DNA of 64,000 bases from Ligustrum vulgare (Eukaryota; Streptophyta; Magnoliopsida; Lamiales; Oleaceae): NCBI GenBank assembly GCA_963555705.1, contig OY743174.1, positions 56,690,234 to 56,754,233 on the forward strand, given 5' to 3'. Under the pieces are notes generated by a model. That model was not told the origin of the DNA, did no database searches, and worked only from the letters and a program-made list of their open reading frames with translations. Positions within the stretch are counted from its first letter, which is position 1. Every line of letters starts with the position of its first letter. A program made the translations under genes and the position numbers. Shown here in pieces: positions 22,735 through 35,307 of the stretch.

Positions 22735-23598
22735 GGGATAATTGCACTCAACACTACATTTTTAGGACTAAATGCAAAATTACTTTCTTAAGATTTTTTT
22801 TTGGAAAAATACTGCATCTTCTTCCTCACTGCCCACCAGCGCTATCGTAGTTGCTATCTCCACCAGCTGCTCATCTTCTTCTCTGATCACCTACCACTGC
22901 AAAACCAGTTAAATACCGTCTCCCCCTACCTACGCTGTTGTTGCTCTTCTTCTTCCTACTGGCACCGGTCTTCTTTCTCGACGGTGTTTTCTTCTTCTTT
23001 CCGCTGGCATTGGTCTTCATCCCGCGGCGCTGTCTTCTTCTTCCCTCTAGCATTGTCTTCTTCCCGGCGATGATCTTCTTCCCGTTGGCGCTACTACCTC
23101 CATCTTCACTGTTCCCCGCTTCTTCTTCACTGTTGGTTGTGGAGGTTGACAGTAGATTTTTAGTGTAGGTTGTGGTAGTGGTGATCTTGGTCTAGTGGAG
23201 GTGATGGTGTTGAGAAGGCGACAATGATGGTGGTGTTGAGAAGATGATTGTCGTGGTGGCGGTGGCGGTGGTGGTGGCTGTGGTGGTGGTCGGTGGTTGT
23301 GAACTATAAATTGTTTGATTTTATGTTCGAATCAAAGTATCATACAAAAAGTGTAAAGTTTCAATTTGTGATACTACAATTTCCCCCAAAGTATCATAAA
23401 TATTTGATAAAGTTTCAGGTTATGATACCAAAAATTTGAAGTATCATGTTGTGATACTTTAAAAGTATCATAATATGAAACTTAGATAAAACAGTATATT
23501 TCCAAAAAAAATAAAAATGAAGTATTTTTCAGTGGTTATTTGAAATGAAGTAAGTTTCAATTATGATACTAAAAGTTGGGTATTTTTGCAAACGCCCC
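22735..23598. mobile_element. MULE-like nonautonomous element with GC-rich interior
   Basis: The ends read GGGATAATTGCACTCA and (inverted) GGGGCGTTTGCAAAAA, flanked by TTAAATAAA (22726-22734) and ATAAATAAA (23599-23607), which match at 8 of 9 bases. The core (22830-23290) is rich in CTTCTTC and GGTGGTGG. The right part repeats AGTATCAT/GTGATACTT words. ORFs in the core are low-complexity and on both strands. No transposase is present. Confidence 0.6.
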
Positions 23599-24316
23599 AT
23601 AAATAAATACATCTTTTATATACTATTTAGATTTCCACCCTATTATACATTATCTCTCTTGTCTCTCACACTATTAGATTTTGATAAGGGTTGATGAGAT
23701 GTGGAATTGAAATGTTGTGGGGTCTCATAATATATGTAGTTTAGATTGATTGTTGACCTAGACTTAGATTAAAATCTCCCATGAGAGATCATGATTTTAG
23801 CCAATCGAAATTTCCAAAAGCCCTAAGTTAGACGATATGTAATATACACGGTACTTAATGGGATACTTATTATTACCACATCCGTAATGCTCAGTAATTA
23901 CTTTAAATTCATGAATTAAGGTGTTGTTACGAGTACTGTAATATTATGTTACTATACATGCTCTATGCAATAAAACATTACGGTATTACAAGTACTGTTA
24001 TATTACGACACTTCTGAACAGTTAGGCTATAACATATAATGGTATTACAAGCACTATAATATCTCGTCCGATCTAGAAAATGACTTCCAATATTATTAAA
24101 CTAGTTTAATAATTATAATTTTCATATTATTAGTTTATTTTAAAGGTAATTACATCCCTAATTTAATCTCCTAAATAAATGGTAATTACATCCCTACATA
24201 ATAGGTTCCATAATTAATTAGGTCAATCAATTAATGCTCCCTCTCGTAGAATCCGGTATTTTTCTAAATATAGGGAGTGAAATTATGTAATATTACAAAT
24301 AGTTTCAAAATTAGTA

Positions 24317-24997
24317 CTCCCTCCATCCCAAAAAGATAGTCTTGTATACTATTTTTGTCTGTCCCAAAAAGATAGTCTTGTTTCCATATTGAGCATGTAT
24401 TAAATATTTCATTTCCACATATACCCTTATTTAATGTATCTTGGAATAATACATATCAATTACTTAACTATTGCATTTTCAAAATTTTCGTGGGAAACGA
24501 AGTGAGTCCACTTAAAACCACTGTTTAGAAAACTGGACCGGACCGGTCGGAAAATCGGCCCGGTTGACCTCAAAAATCGGCCGGTTCAACTAGGAAACCG
24601 GGAACCGGCCGGATTTTAAAACCCTGTTTTACATTTTTTTTTTTCCTTTTCTCTAATTGTTTTAAGATACTTTTGTGTATAATTTTATCTTCTAAATGAG
24701 TAAATATTAGTTTATTTGTAAAATAACATATTTTTAAAAAAAATTGTGATTTTTGGAATAATTTTTTATGTTTTAATTGAAACCGGTTCGACTCGGTTGG
24801 ACCTTTTGACCCTTGACCAGTTGCCTTTTTCGGTTCGAACTGATTTTCGATTTTCTGAACACTGCTTAAAAAAAAAGGGGGGGATAAAGGGTATAAATGA
24901 AAAACAATAATAAAATTTAATACCCTAACCATACTAACTACTATTTCTTAACCCGTGTGAAAATAACCGTATGATTATCTTTTTGGGACGAATGAAA
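24317..24997. mobile_element. Stowaway (Tc1/mariner) MITE, interrupted
   Basis: The left end CTCCCTCCATCCCAAAAAGA and the right end (inverted) TTTCATTCGTCCCAAAAAGA are typical Stowaway termini, flanked by TA. The terminal motif is repeated internally at about 24361. Without the nested hAT MITE (24519-24864) its length would be about 327 bases, usual for the family. Confidence 0.8.
24519..24864. mobile_element. hAT MITE nested in the Stowaway element
   Basis: The termini CACTGTTTAGAAAAC and (inverted) CAGTGTTCAGAAAATC are flanked by CTTAAAAC (24511-24518) and CTTAAAAA (24865-24872). That is an 8-bp duplication with one mismatch. Subterminal ACCGGNCCGG-type words are present at both ends. An ORF crosses it on the - strand but has no domain. 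Confidence 0.8.
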
Positions 24998-25075
24998 TAT
25001 TTTTCAATTTCAATTACTACTCATTACTTCTATATAGTTACGTAAATTTCCCCCATTTTCTTTCGGAAAAAATAC

Positions 25076-26400
25076 ATAAATAAGGTGATTACAAATATAA
25101 ATTTCAAAATTAAGATGAAACTTGTATAGTTTCAAAAATCAGGTTTTATATTAGAATTAATTAATTAAATTAAATAATTAAAATATTTTGTTAATTATAG
25201 ATATTAAGGTCACAATACTATACATTTCAAGTCACAAAATAAAAGTTATTGAGGTTACAAATAATTTTAGGGTCGCAAATTATCAAAATATTAGGTCACA
25301 AATTAGATTTATTTTTAGGTCACAATAAAAGTTTTTTTGGTCAATATCAAAGTTACAAATTATCAAATCAATAGGTAATTGGTTTCATGGTCACATGCCA
25401 CGATCAGGTCACAATTGTTCAAAATCAAGTCATAACCATCTTTATTTCTGATTACGATCACCATTTGTAAGGTCACAACCACCATTTTTAAGTCACAATT
25501 TATCAATATTAAGTTACATAATTTCTGAAGTCACATTCATCAAATTCTTATTAGGTCACAATCGTGGTCGCCGCCTCAACCTCAACTGCAACTCAACCTA
25601 CCTATCACCACCACCATCAAAACCCCCACACTGCACACGCCGCAGGAACACCTCCACAAACCAAACATCAACACCTCCGATGACCACCGTCGCGCAACCC
25701 CTCCCACGACCTGTGACAAAAAAGAACCCCCAACCACATCCTGTCACCGCCGCGGTTGATTCACCATCGCCTATATCAGCAGTGATGACCACCACCGCCT
25801 CAACCATTTCGAACGCACCACCACCGCTTCCACCATCGCTGTCGCCATCGCACCATCAAAACAGATCCAACATCACAACACCACCACTGTCACCATAGAT
25901 CTACCATCATAACAACAAATTAAAAAAAAAAAATTCACAACCGACATCTCTAACACCACTTGCGACACCATCAACACCACCACCATCAAAAATTGACTGT
26001 CACACCACCGCAACGGAGATCGCAGAAACCGTCACGCCATCGCCTTCCATGCGCGGAGGTGCAGTGCCGCAGGCACCACAGTGCTGTCGTTGTCTCCGTC
26101 CCCTGTCGACTGGCCTTGCCTTTGTCGTGCGCTGCATGTGCCTGGCCTGCTTACCTGGTTGTCGAGAGCAGGATGAGAGGAGGAGAAGTGGGCACAGATG
26201 ATTTTGGAATGAATTTGGATCGATTGGGTATTTAGGTTTTGGTTTGTTATATGGGGGTGGGGGTGGGCTTGTGTTGTGAATAATTAATATTATTATTATT
26301 ATTAAAATTAAATTATAACCTGATTTTTGTATAAATAATAGTTACACCTGATTTTTTAAATTAGAAGTTGAAAAATCTGGTTGAGTGTAATTTCCACTTC
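25076..26400. repeat. Repeat with AGGTCACAA array and GC-rich core
   Basis: From 25200 to 25560 the word AGGTCACAA and close variants recur roughly every 25-40 bases. Then follows a GC-rich, CACCACCACC-rich core (25565-26235), then AT-rich sequence with AAATCAGG motifs. Both outer parts contain AAAAATCAGGTTnTAnTTTA in inverted orientation (25132 on +, 26310-26325 on -). It resembles the 3.4-4.6 kb repeat on the opposite strand. ORFs in the core are simple-sequence-driven on both strands; no protein family is recognised. Confidence 0.5.
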
Positions 26401-26685
26401 TCTTTCCCTTTACTTTTGGGATCTTGTACCGAATTGGGTTATTGGACCAAGGACTAGGGGCAGTGAGTAGCCACTGCAGTTGGTGGGCTTTTGACTAGAC
26501 CCAGCCCAAATACTCTCTAGTACTACAGTAACTAATAACTAGGCAATGTTTGATTGGAGGTTATTTTCCACGGAAAATCACATTTCCTTGCAAGTGTTTA
26601 CATTTTGGGCTGTTTGATTGTATAAGATTTGCCTCGAAATTTTTTTCCTCAATTGAAGGCGCACGTGACGGCTTTTCCTCAATTT

Positions 26686-26862
26686 GGCCTCCGTTTGGTA
26701 ATGAGTTTTTTTTTGTTTATAAACATGTTTATAAACAACACAATTTCCCAAATCATTTTTTAACCACACACATTTTCTCTCTCCAATTTTCAATTATTAC
26801 TTTTTACCTCAAAATCATAAATAAACAAGTTTATAAATCAAACAGTGTTACCAAACGGACAC
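26686..26862. mobile_element. MITE with GGCCTCCGTTTGGTAA ends
   Basis: The left end GGCCTCCGTTTGGTAATGA and the right end (inverted) GTGTCCGTTTGGTAACA face each other. TTTATAAACATGTTTATAAAC just inside the left end is also palindromic. A clear TAA target could not be assigned. Confidence 0.65.
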
Positions 26863-26869
26863 GGATGAA

Positions 26870-27870
26870 AATGTTTTCCTACTGGTGTGTTCTTTTAAAT
26901 TTAAATGGCATATAAATAGAATGTTTTGTGTCAAATCAAGGAATTGAAATTATTTGTTGATTTATTTGTGTTTTCTAGGTAAGATGAAGGGTTACAAATT
27001 GGAGAGAGAGAAGATGTTGATGATTAAAAAGTAATATGAAAAATTGTATAATTTAAATTTTTTTAATGATTACAAATTAAATTTTCCACTTGCCCAGCCG
27101 AATGGTAATGGTTCTTTATTTTTCATGTTAGATGGAAAATTAGTTTGATTCCCTAACGGTAAAAAATTGAGATACATTAACAGAAAAAATAATGAAATAT
27201 GTTGTGTGAGATTTATATTACCTTTCGTATTCTTTTTCCCTCTACGAAAAAAAAAAGGGGACGATTATAGTATAAGCTTTGTCAAAACATATCTTATCTT
27301 AATCCAGTAAAAGAGGCAAGTATATGCTATTAATGCATAACTTTTCTAAAACAAATTATTCATTTTTTTCAAATTCACATGAATTTCATTTCTGCTACAA
27401 CAAGTTGACATCTCAAACATTAATTTATAATTATTTATCATGATACTAGGTGTGTTGTCACTACAGGATATGCCATCGTTATCATGTTCGTAAAAAAAAT
27501 AGGCGCGGACCTCTAGAACATTGAAAATATATTCATATTATTTATCGATATTATCAAGATTGAGCTATATTTTGTAATTTACCACGATATAAGTTTTTAT
27601 CGTTGACACTAAACAATAATACGATTGGATTATTGTATTTGAGATAGACATAGATAAGTCATCTTGAGAGGACGATAGTTGCAATGATTATTGACAAATT
27701 GCACAAGCAAACATGTAATATTCGTCAATACATAGACACTATTTAATCAGTTGCATATGAACATAGGATTCTCGTCCATATGGAGACAAACATGATTTAT
27801 CGCTTGCCCGTGACAAGCACGATATCTCCAGCCGTCACACTCACATCACCTGCGGTGGGTCCCACACACA
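26870..27870. other. AT-rich intergenic DNA
   Basis: It contains another partial copy of the MITE interior (about 26930-27060) and no supported gene. Confidence 0.6.
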
Positions 27871-27879
27871 GGTGGGGCT

Positions 27880-28578
27880 TAGGAATGACAAAAAAATTCG
27901 ACCCGACGGGTACCTACCCCTAATGGGGCGAAAAAAACCTGCCCTGCCGACCTGCAGGGCAGGTTTGGGATGGAAATTGAAAACCCGCCGCGGGTTCGGG
28001 TTGGGTTTGGGTCGGGTCCAACCCGCCTCGTTATTGACCCGACCAGCTATAATATAAAAATAAAAATAAAAATAAAAATTGGAACTCGTTATTTAATTCA
28101 AGACACTGTATAAGTTAATCATTAAACTAGAAGAATGAACATGAAGTCATTTATCACTTGAAACTCGTCATTTAATGTATAAAGCATGATTTATTTATTT
28201 ATCATATTGATTTTTGTCCAAAATCAATATAATAAAAATGGAAGACTTACCAACTAAGGTTGTTGTTGAGCAATTCAATCGCTGCATTCATTTTTTTTGG
28301 CATTTCATTCTTATTAAATAAATTGAAAATGGATCCAAGAATTAAAACTCATCAAAAAATTATCATTAGAATACATAACGATAGAGGGGAAAGAGAAGAG
28401 AAGAAAAAAAAATTCGAGTCGCAAACGGGTCGTCAGAGGAACCCGACCCGCCCCTGGAAAAACCCGAACCCAACCCGCCCCGTATGTAGCGGGTTCGCGG
28501 GACGGGTATGGGGCAGGTTAGGTAATGGGTTCGCGGGGCGGGACGCGAAATGGCCGACCCGACCCGTTGCCATTACTA
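27880..28578. mobile_element. hAT nonautonomous element, GC-rich ends
   Basis: The ends are TAGGAATGACAA and (inverted) TAGTAATGGCAACGGG, with subterminal GACCCG/CGGGTC words. Flanking octamers GTGGGGCT (27872-27879) and GTGGAGCC (28579-28586) match at 6 of 8 bases. The interior (28040-28400) is AT-rich with no transposase. The ORFs over the ends are products of the GGGTCG repeats. Confidence 0.75.
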
Positions 28579-28589
28579 GTGGAGCCCAC

Positions 28590-29340
28590 CATATCCGCCT
28601 GTGACGGGCAGGAGATTAGAATTTTGGAGTCAAAACACAGCGTCGAAGTAACTTCTCATGAACGTTTAGTCAAAATGATCCAGTAATAAATTTCTTTTAA
28701 GAACTAAATGTCGAGTTTGACTTAACCGTAGGATTGTTTTAGATTCCATATGATTTCTCGAACAGTCACATTTCTCGAATAGAATCTCATAACATATTGT
28801 ATGTTGGAGTAAAGATGTTTATCGATTATTTTATTTAGTCTAATGTATCAAACATAGAATGATAAAAATAAGCACTCTAGTGGAGCTTAGACTAGAGAAA
28901 TTGGTATGTCAGATCGCAGGTTAAAAATTTCTAGTGATCACGTGCATAGTGCAGGGACATGAGAATGCAGATAGATAGTTAAATATTCATGCAATAAACA
29001 AGGCAAGAAAATAATTAAATTAAACAGAATGGGGGCTCACTCGATTAATCTAAATTATCTTATGTTTCTTCCCATATCTCTGTAGCAGGGACCTGTACTT
29101 ATGTCCCTGGAAATGGCATCTTCTCTTTCATTTAATTACAATACCACCTTGACTTATCTGGAATACCATGGTTTTCTCTGCACATCTTAGTGCCTAGTGC
29201 CCTACAAGTAAACAATAGGTGTGACTCATTGTTTATTTTCAGACTTTTCTTTGCTCTCCACTCTTCAATCAGAAGCTTGTTAAAATTGTCATGAATCGCT
29301 ATTTATCACGTCGAACTATACCGTCTATAGTGTGAACTAT
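28590..29340. other. Intergenic DNA
   Basis: Moderately AT-rich with no supported coding sequence, RNA gene or repeat structure. Confidence 0.55.
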
Positions 29341-29350
29341 AGTCTCTACA

Positions 29351-31099
29351 CATAGACGGTCCTGAGGTCGTGCGAGAGGTGCGTCGAACAGGGTACCAAA
29401 ATTTTGGGGGCATCAAAATGAAAAATATTTTAATAAATATTATTTTTAAAATATATTATTTTAAAAAAAAAAAATTGATTTTTTTCTTTTTTCTCCTACC
29501 GCTCTTCCATTCCAAGTTCAATTCAAACTTCCAACAATCTAATAAATAAACCCTAGAGCATTCTATACGCCATGTGGATGTCATAGTCTTAATTTAACAC
29601 TTTGTGATATGGCAAATTCTTGTGTTAAAGTAAAAGATTTTTTTGGAGTTATACAAGGTATTTATACTTTGTTTTCTAATTCTACAAAGAGATGGAAAAT
29701 TTTGAAAGACAATGTTAAAACTAATGTGAAGCCATTGTCGGCAACACGTTGGGAAAGTCATGTAGAAGCCGTTTAAGCAATCAGATTTCAAGCTCCCCAA
29801 TTGAGAGAAGCTTTGCTTGAAGTAGCTAAAAATGAAAATGACAATTGTGTGAGATGTCAGGCTAATGCATTAGTAACCCTTTATGTTGAAAATTTTGAGT
29901 TTTTAGTAGCTATAATTATATGGTATGAACTATTGTATGCTGTTAAATTGATTAGTAAACACTTACAATCTAATGACATGCTTATTGATATTGCTATTGA
30001 TGAAGTGAAAGGGTTGATTGCTTTCTTTAAAAAAAATAGGGAAACTGGATTCAATGATGCTATAAATATTGCTAATGAAATGAAAGTTGATTCTGTATTT
30101 CAAGTAAAGCGTATAATTCGTAGGAAGAGACATTTTGTTGAAAATGCCACTATAGAGGACACTCAATCACCTGAAGATTCTTTTAGAACAAATTATATCC
30201 TCTATATAGTAGACCAAGCAATGGGATCACTAGAGAGAAGATTTGATCAATTCACTACATATGATAAAAATTTTGGATTTCTATTTTCTTTTGAGAAGTT
30301 GAATTCATTGGATGATGCAAATTTGAAAGCATGTTGTGATAATCTTGATATTGTTTTAAGGTATGAAATGTTTTGTAATGTTGATGGTCAATAATTGTTT
30401 CAAGAGCTAAAAGTTTTGCGAAATCTTTTACCCAAAGAAAAAAATACAGCTCTTGACATACTGACTTATTTAAAAAGGTTGGACTGTTTTCCAAATACAT
30501 TTATTGCTTATAGAATTTTATTGACAATACCTGTTACGGTTGCATTTACTGAAAGAAGTTTTTCAAAATTGAAGTTATTGAAATGTTATTTGCAATCAAC
30601 TATGTCACAAGAAAGATTGAATAGACTTGCTTTGATATCTATTGAATATGATTTGCTAGAAAGTATTGATTACAAAAAATTCATTAGTGGTTTTGCTTCA
30701 AAAAATTCAAGAAGAACTAACTTTAAATGATTTGTTGCATTTCAAGGCTTACATATAATATTATTTGAGTTGTTTTCTTTCCTTTTCAGGTCAACTCATA
30801 TTTGCTGTTAAAGATATTAGTGATTTTGATGATGCTTTCTGAAGAAAATATGAGCTTTTGGATGTTTTGAAAGTTTTACAATGCATAAATTTAGTTTTTT
30901 TTTAGTTGTACATTTTCTTTATGACGTTAAAACGATATGAGAAAAATATTGAAAATGATATTTTTGTTATGTGGCAGTTTTATGTACAATAAATTAATAT
31001 AAATAATTTATTTTTTCTATACGCATACTTTATAATTAAAGAACGGGAGCACTTTTTTGATATTCGCACAGGGCACTAAAAAATACAGGGCCGGCACTG
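29351..31099 (+). mobile_element. hAT transposon with exact 8-bp target duplication
   Basis: TCTCTACA occurs at 29343-29350 and again at 31100-31107. The element ends CATAGACGGTCCTGAGG and (inverted) CAGTGCCGGCCCTGTAT are imperfect inverted repeats of hAT type. It contains a partial transposase ORF and is 1749 bases long, shorter than an autonomous element, so an internal or 5' deletion is likely. Confidence 0.88.
29570..30730 (+). pseudogene. hAT transposase, TTF/ZMYM1-like, C-terminal part
   Basis: One frame runs through the region, starting PCGCHSLNL at 29570. It includes SATRWESHVEAV, then a stop (29774-29776), then REALLEVAKNENDN at 29801. A second stop (30392-30394) follows NVDGQ. The last part contains the hAT dimerisation motif [16 protein letters not shown] and [18 protein letters not shown]. 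The family cuts and pastes hAT DNA with a DDE-type RNase H fold; the DUF4371 middle part and C-terminal dimer domain are seen. The N-terminal TTF zinc finger and the first catalytic aspartates are missing. With two stops the ORF cannot make a full transposase, though the frame is otherwise open, so inactivation may be fairly recent. It lies inside the element marked by TCTCTACA duplications. Confidence 0.85.
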
Positions 31100-31727
31100 T
31101 CTCTACAGCGCTTGAGAAAGTTAAAGAAAACAAAAATGGCTAAATTTAAACCGGGTCGATTTTGGCTACAAGCAATTGCTTGTGGCTTCACATATGTGAG
31201 GCCGTTTTAGGCCCCAAAAGTCACAAGATTGACTAGAACCGATCCTTTAAATTTGGTTTATCCAGTTCTATTTAGCGTTTGTATAATTTTCCTTATTTTT
31301 GAAAAAATTTGAGTTTTTGAGAGATTGTGCGATGTAAATTGAGTACCGTGGGAAAATGTGATCCAAAATAATGAGAACCAAACAGGGGCTTAATCTTGCA
31401 TAAGCATACTAATCCTTACGGTGTTCGCCTCATGAGGGCTTATGGACCACTTTGCTACCTGAATTTGGAGGGCTGCATGCAAGGAGGCTGGCTGCAAACT
31501 CGCAACTCTATCCTACCAGAGCAAGCCAATAACCATTTATCAAATTTTTAATATTGACACTAAAAAAAAATCATCCTAAAATTTTGTCCCCTCTTTGTTT
31601 AGCTTAAAAACAGATTTTTAATGAATTTTAACAGAAATTGTTGAAATGTATTGATAGAATAGATGACCGGATAGATTGAAGAGGAACTGGACCAAAAAAG
31701 GGAATTACGGTAAAATATAGAATTGAC

Positions 31728-33413
31728 TAGATATGTCAATGGGTATAGCCACGCCTGCTCGGGTTGTTGGCCTATGAGCCCTGCTCGTCAAGATGACAAG
31801 TCAAGCTCAAGGCTCGTTACTTCAGGGCTAAGCTCTACTTGTCCTTGGACTCGTGGTTTGTGGGTTGAGTCGAGCTTGGCGTACGAGTCTACCTTTTTTT
31901 AATAATTTTTAATAAAATAAATTGTAAAAAAAAAAGGACAAGTTGAAAATATTTCTCATTTGTTAGGCCTTGAGATCGACTACTCAATTTAATTTCGAAC
32001 AGACGGAATTAAAATTGTTCAAAACAAACGATTACATGTACAATCTTTTTAAAAATCAAAAAAAAATTAAGAAAATAACAACGTTGATTATATAACGAAA
32101 TTAAAACAAAAATATTATTTACCTGACTATTTGCAATTTTGACATACTTATTTCATCCATGTTTGATATAGATTAAAATCAAAATTTTAGTATATCTTGA
32201 TAAAAATTGATGAGATGTATGGTATAAAAATTGTGAGTCCCATAAAATATGTGGTTAAAATTAAGTATTGATATGAATTTCAATCGATACTAAACATGGG
32301 CTTTGTATACGAAAATGAGCGTCATGTCAATCATTGATGCATATTAACTCTTTCAAAATGTCTTATTTGAGTCAGCTCCTAACTTTAGACAGAGTTTGTT
32401 TACTTGTATTAAAAGTAGACTCTGAGACTATCATGTTAACTAAAGATGTAAGTAGATCTTTTGCAATAGCAGAAATAATTTTATGACAAAATTCAATTAA
32501 ATCAAACTGTAAAGTATTTGTGCAATTGGATACCCTTTTGCCATATCAAATGTTATACGCGATATTTGTAAATTGATTTGTACTCTTTAATCTGTCAGCT
32601 TTACGATCTGTTGAAACCAATTTGAAGTGATCCTCAAGTTTTGCAGTTTTTTTTTACCCTTTCACTTCCCTCTTCCATTGGGAATATCGGCTACATTTTC
32701 TACAACATCCATATTTTTTTCAATATCACCAAAATCAATTGGATGACTATCTCATTCGGGAATGAAAAATTCGTTGAGACTAGGGGCGGAACCAGCCAAA
32801 AAAATTGAGTTGGGCCACCTTAAATAATTTTTTTTTTATAAAAATGGTAAGGATTTTGAAGAATTTTCCCAAAATGAGGGGGTCATGGCCTAGTTGGCCA
32901 CGAGACCATCAAATTTATTGTGAAAGAGAGATTGTGGTGTTATAGGTGATTCTCTGTCGAACAAATTCTCAACAAATTGACAAGAATCTATTTTGTGTAT
33001 GTTGAAACTTGAAAAAAATGAATAAGAAGAAATTTATTGTAGTACGAAAGAATGAAGATGAGATATGTAATTATAGTATATGTAAAGATGAAATATGTAT
33101 TAATTGAGAATTGAATTGAAATATGTAAATTGAGAATTGAATTATAATATAATAGAAAATGATGGATATTGTAGAATTGGTTGTGAAGTTGAGTGAAATA
33201 TTGAGGTATTTATAGATGAAAAATTCGGGAAAACTTTTTTTCAACGGTTACAACACTTTAAGAGTCGGAAAGCCGCGAGCAACTCGTTTAAAAATAGCCG
33301 ACCCTTGTTCGGCTTGGTTTTTTATTTTTTAAACGCTCTATGCTGACTTGAGCTCGAACAACTCGTGAATCGAGCTTTAGCGAGCCTAGCTGCTCGGCCT
33401 ATTATCATCTCTA
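31728..33413. mobile_element. Long nonautonomous hAT element
   Basis: The termini TAGATATGTCAATGGG and (inverted) TAGAGATGATAATAGG are flanked by GAATTGAC (31720-31727) and GATTTGAC (33414-33421), a 7-of-8 match. Both ends carry GAGCTCG/CGAGCTTG words. No transposase is recognisable in the 1.7 kb. A degenerate MITE (about 32158-32297) sits inside, and GGGGCGGAACCAGC near 32785 resembles another hAT end. Confidence 0.7.
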
Positions 33414-33785
33414 GATTTGACGTTCAAATTTTGATGGGCTAATGATACCTTTTGTGAGGTAGAACGGCGAGACTAAATGAAGCAATTGAATTTCATTTTT
33501 TGATGATGAAATTAGTTATTCGAGGTCATTTAGACCTGGAAAACAATACTTTTATTTTTGTTTTTTATTTAATTGTGTTAATTGCTACTTTGCTTGTTCC
33601 AGACGAGTTTTGACATTAATAAAATTTCTTGAGTTTACCTCTAAATTTCTAATGGATTCCAGAGTTTGTTTTATCAAGATTTTAGCCTGAATTCTTTACA
33701 TGTGTTGTGTTATTTGTGATTCAGAAGTTGGCAAAATTGTGAATCCCTTTATATGGGATTGAAACTAAGTTTTGTTAATGAGGAT

Positions 33786-35250
33786 TGATAGAGTGCATAA
33801 TCGTTGTTTAATTCGTGATATTTTCTCTCAATCTAATAGTTTTAGATGTTTAAATTGTGGATTTTGATTATATTTCATGTTTTGTGGTTTATGTGGAGAA
33901 TTGAAATCAATTGGACTCAAATCACAAATTGGAAAGGAGAAGTTTGGAACTCAAACGGACACAATCAAAGAAGGACTTTGCATAAGGCGTGGGCACGCCT
34001 TATTGTTCCAAGAAGACTTGAATCACATGGGTGGACTTCTTTATATCTCTCATTGGACCAGTCATTTATGACATAATTTTATTGGCCCAGCAGTAGCCGA
34101 GTTCCAAGAATTGGCTGGACATATATTTTGTGAAGTCAATTTTGGATTGAAATTAACAACAACAAGAATCATGAAATGAAAAGCCCAACATCCCTTTTAA
34201 TTCCATGGCCCTTATTTAGAGGAGGGCATCAATGATATTAGGGGACTACTTAAGGAAATGAAGGGATTACAATTGGAGAGGAGGAATCCGTGCCGAAAGA
34301 AGGGATTGGCTGCAAAAAGTCTCGCCTGTAACAAGAATTGGAGACATTCTTTCCCAAGAAAGAGAGGAGCAGCCACGTTTTCATCAATCTAGAATTTAGA
34401 GTTCGGCACTTTTGTTTAATTATTATTTCTTTTAGTTTTTGATTAACAATATTTATGAGTAGCTAATTTACTATTCCAGTTCAAGGATAATTGAAGTATT
34501 GATTCTACAAGAATTGTAAGATCTAATTAAATTTAATTGTTCTCTATTTATATATCTTTTGTTTGCATTGAAGTTGTTGTTTTGATTGATTAATACAAAG
34601 TGCACGTTGTTTTAATTGTCAAAACGATACTTAGTCAATTAGAAATCTAAATCTGTAATTGTTTATGTTTTCTAATATAAGTGGCAAATAACATAGTTGA
34701 TTATAGACTGATTTTTGATTCATATTATGAAGATATATAACCTAGCTTAAATAAATCACGCGTGTGAATTTGTTTGTTAGAATTTTTCTTCTCTCTAGAA
34801 ATTAATGCTATTAGTAAATTAAATCCTACGATCGTATCTAGGGTTGTTTATCGATTAGGAAAATAATCAACGAGCGTCTCTTGATTATCGATAAAGTAAG
34901 AAGAGATAGGTTGCTAGATCGTATCAATGACCATAACCAATTTAGAAAACGAGTAAATGATTTTATTTTTGCATTCATGATCAATTCCGTTAATCAATAC
35001 TGAGATTATACCTTGAGCTATATACTTATTTAATTCGATATTTGCATCAATTTAATTTCGCACTTGTTTATTTACAAATTGATTTCACATTCAAAATTCA
35101 AAACCCCCATTGTTTTTAATTCATTGTTTTAATTTTTTCGAAGAATTAAATCTAACCAATCTCTGTGAACTCGACCTTACTCACGACTATTACAATATAT
35201 TTTTATGAGAGCAAAAAAATATTATTATTTGTTGGATTCGACACCCATCA
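33786..35250. mobile_element. Solo LTR (probably Ty3/gypsy)
   Basis: The segment starts TGATAGAGTGC and ends GACACCCATCA, so it has the TG..CA ends with TGAT/ATCA inverted. The 5-base duplication AGGAT flanks it at 33781-33785 and 35251-35255. The GGATTCGACACCC end resembles gypsy LTR ends in many plants. No internal retroelement sequence follows, so it is what remains after LTR-LTR recombination. The short ORFs inside are not genes. Confidence 0.75.
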
Positions 35251-35307
35251 AGGATCAAACAAGAGCTTAATCAAATGTTTGGTTGTCAATAAACATCTAT
35301 CGGTAAA

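Noticed and set aside
22801..23168. Secreted or membrane protein from hydrophobic ORFs
   Set aside because: Phe/Leu/Ser-rich translations of CTTCTTC repeats in a MULE-like element.
24570..24932. 120-residue ORF on the - strand
   Set aside because: It spans the nested hAT MITE and Stowaway flank and has no domain.
25598..26235. Host gene in GC-rich sequence
   Set aside because: ORFs on both strands are driven by CACCACC/GGTGGTG triplets; no start context, splice pattern or domain supports a gene.
33846..34076. Protein-coding gene
   Set aside because: Two overlapping short ORFs inside the solo LTR with no domain similarity.
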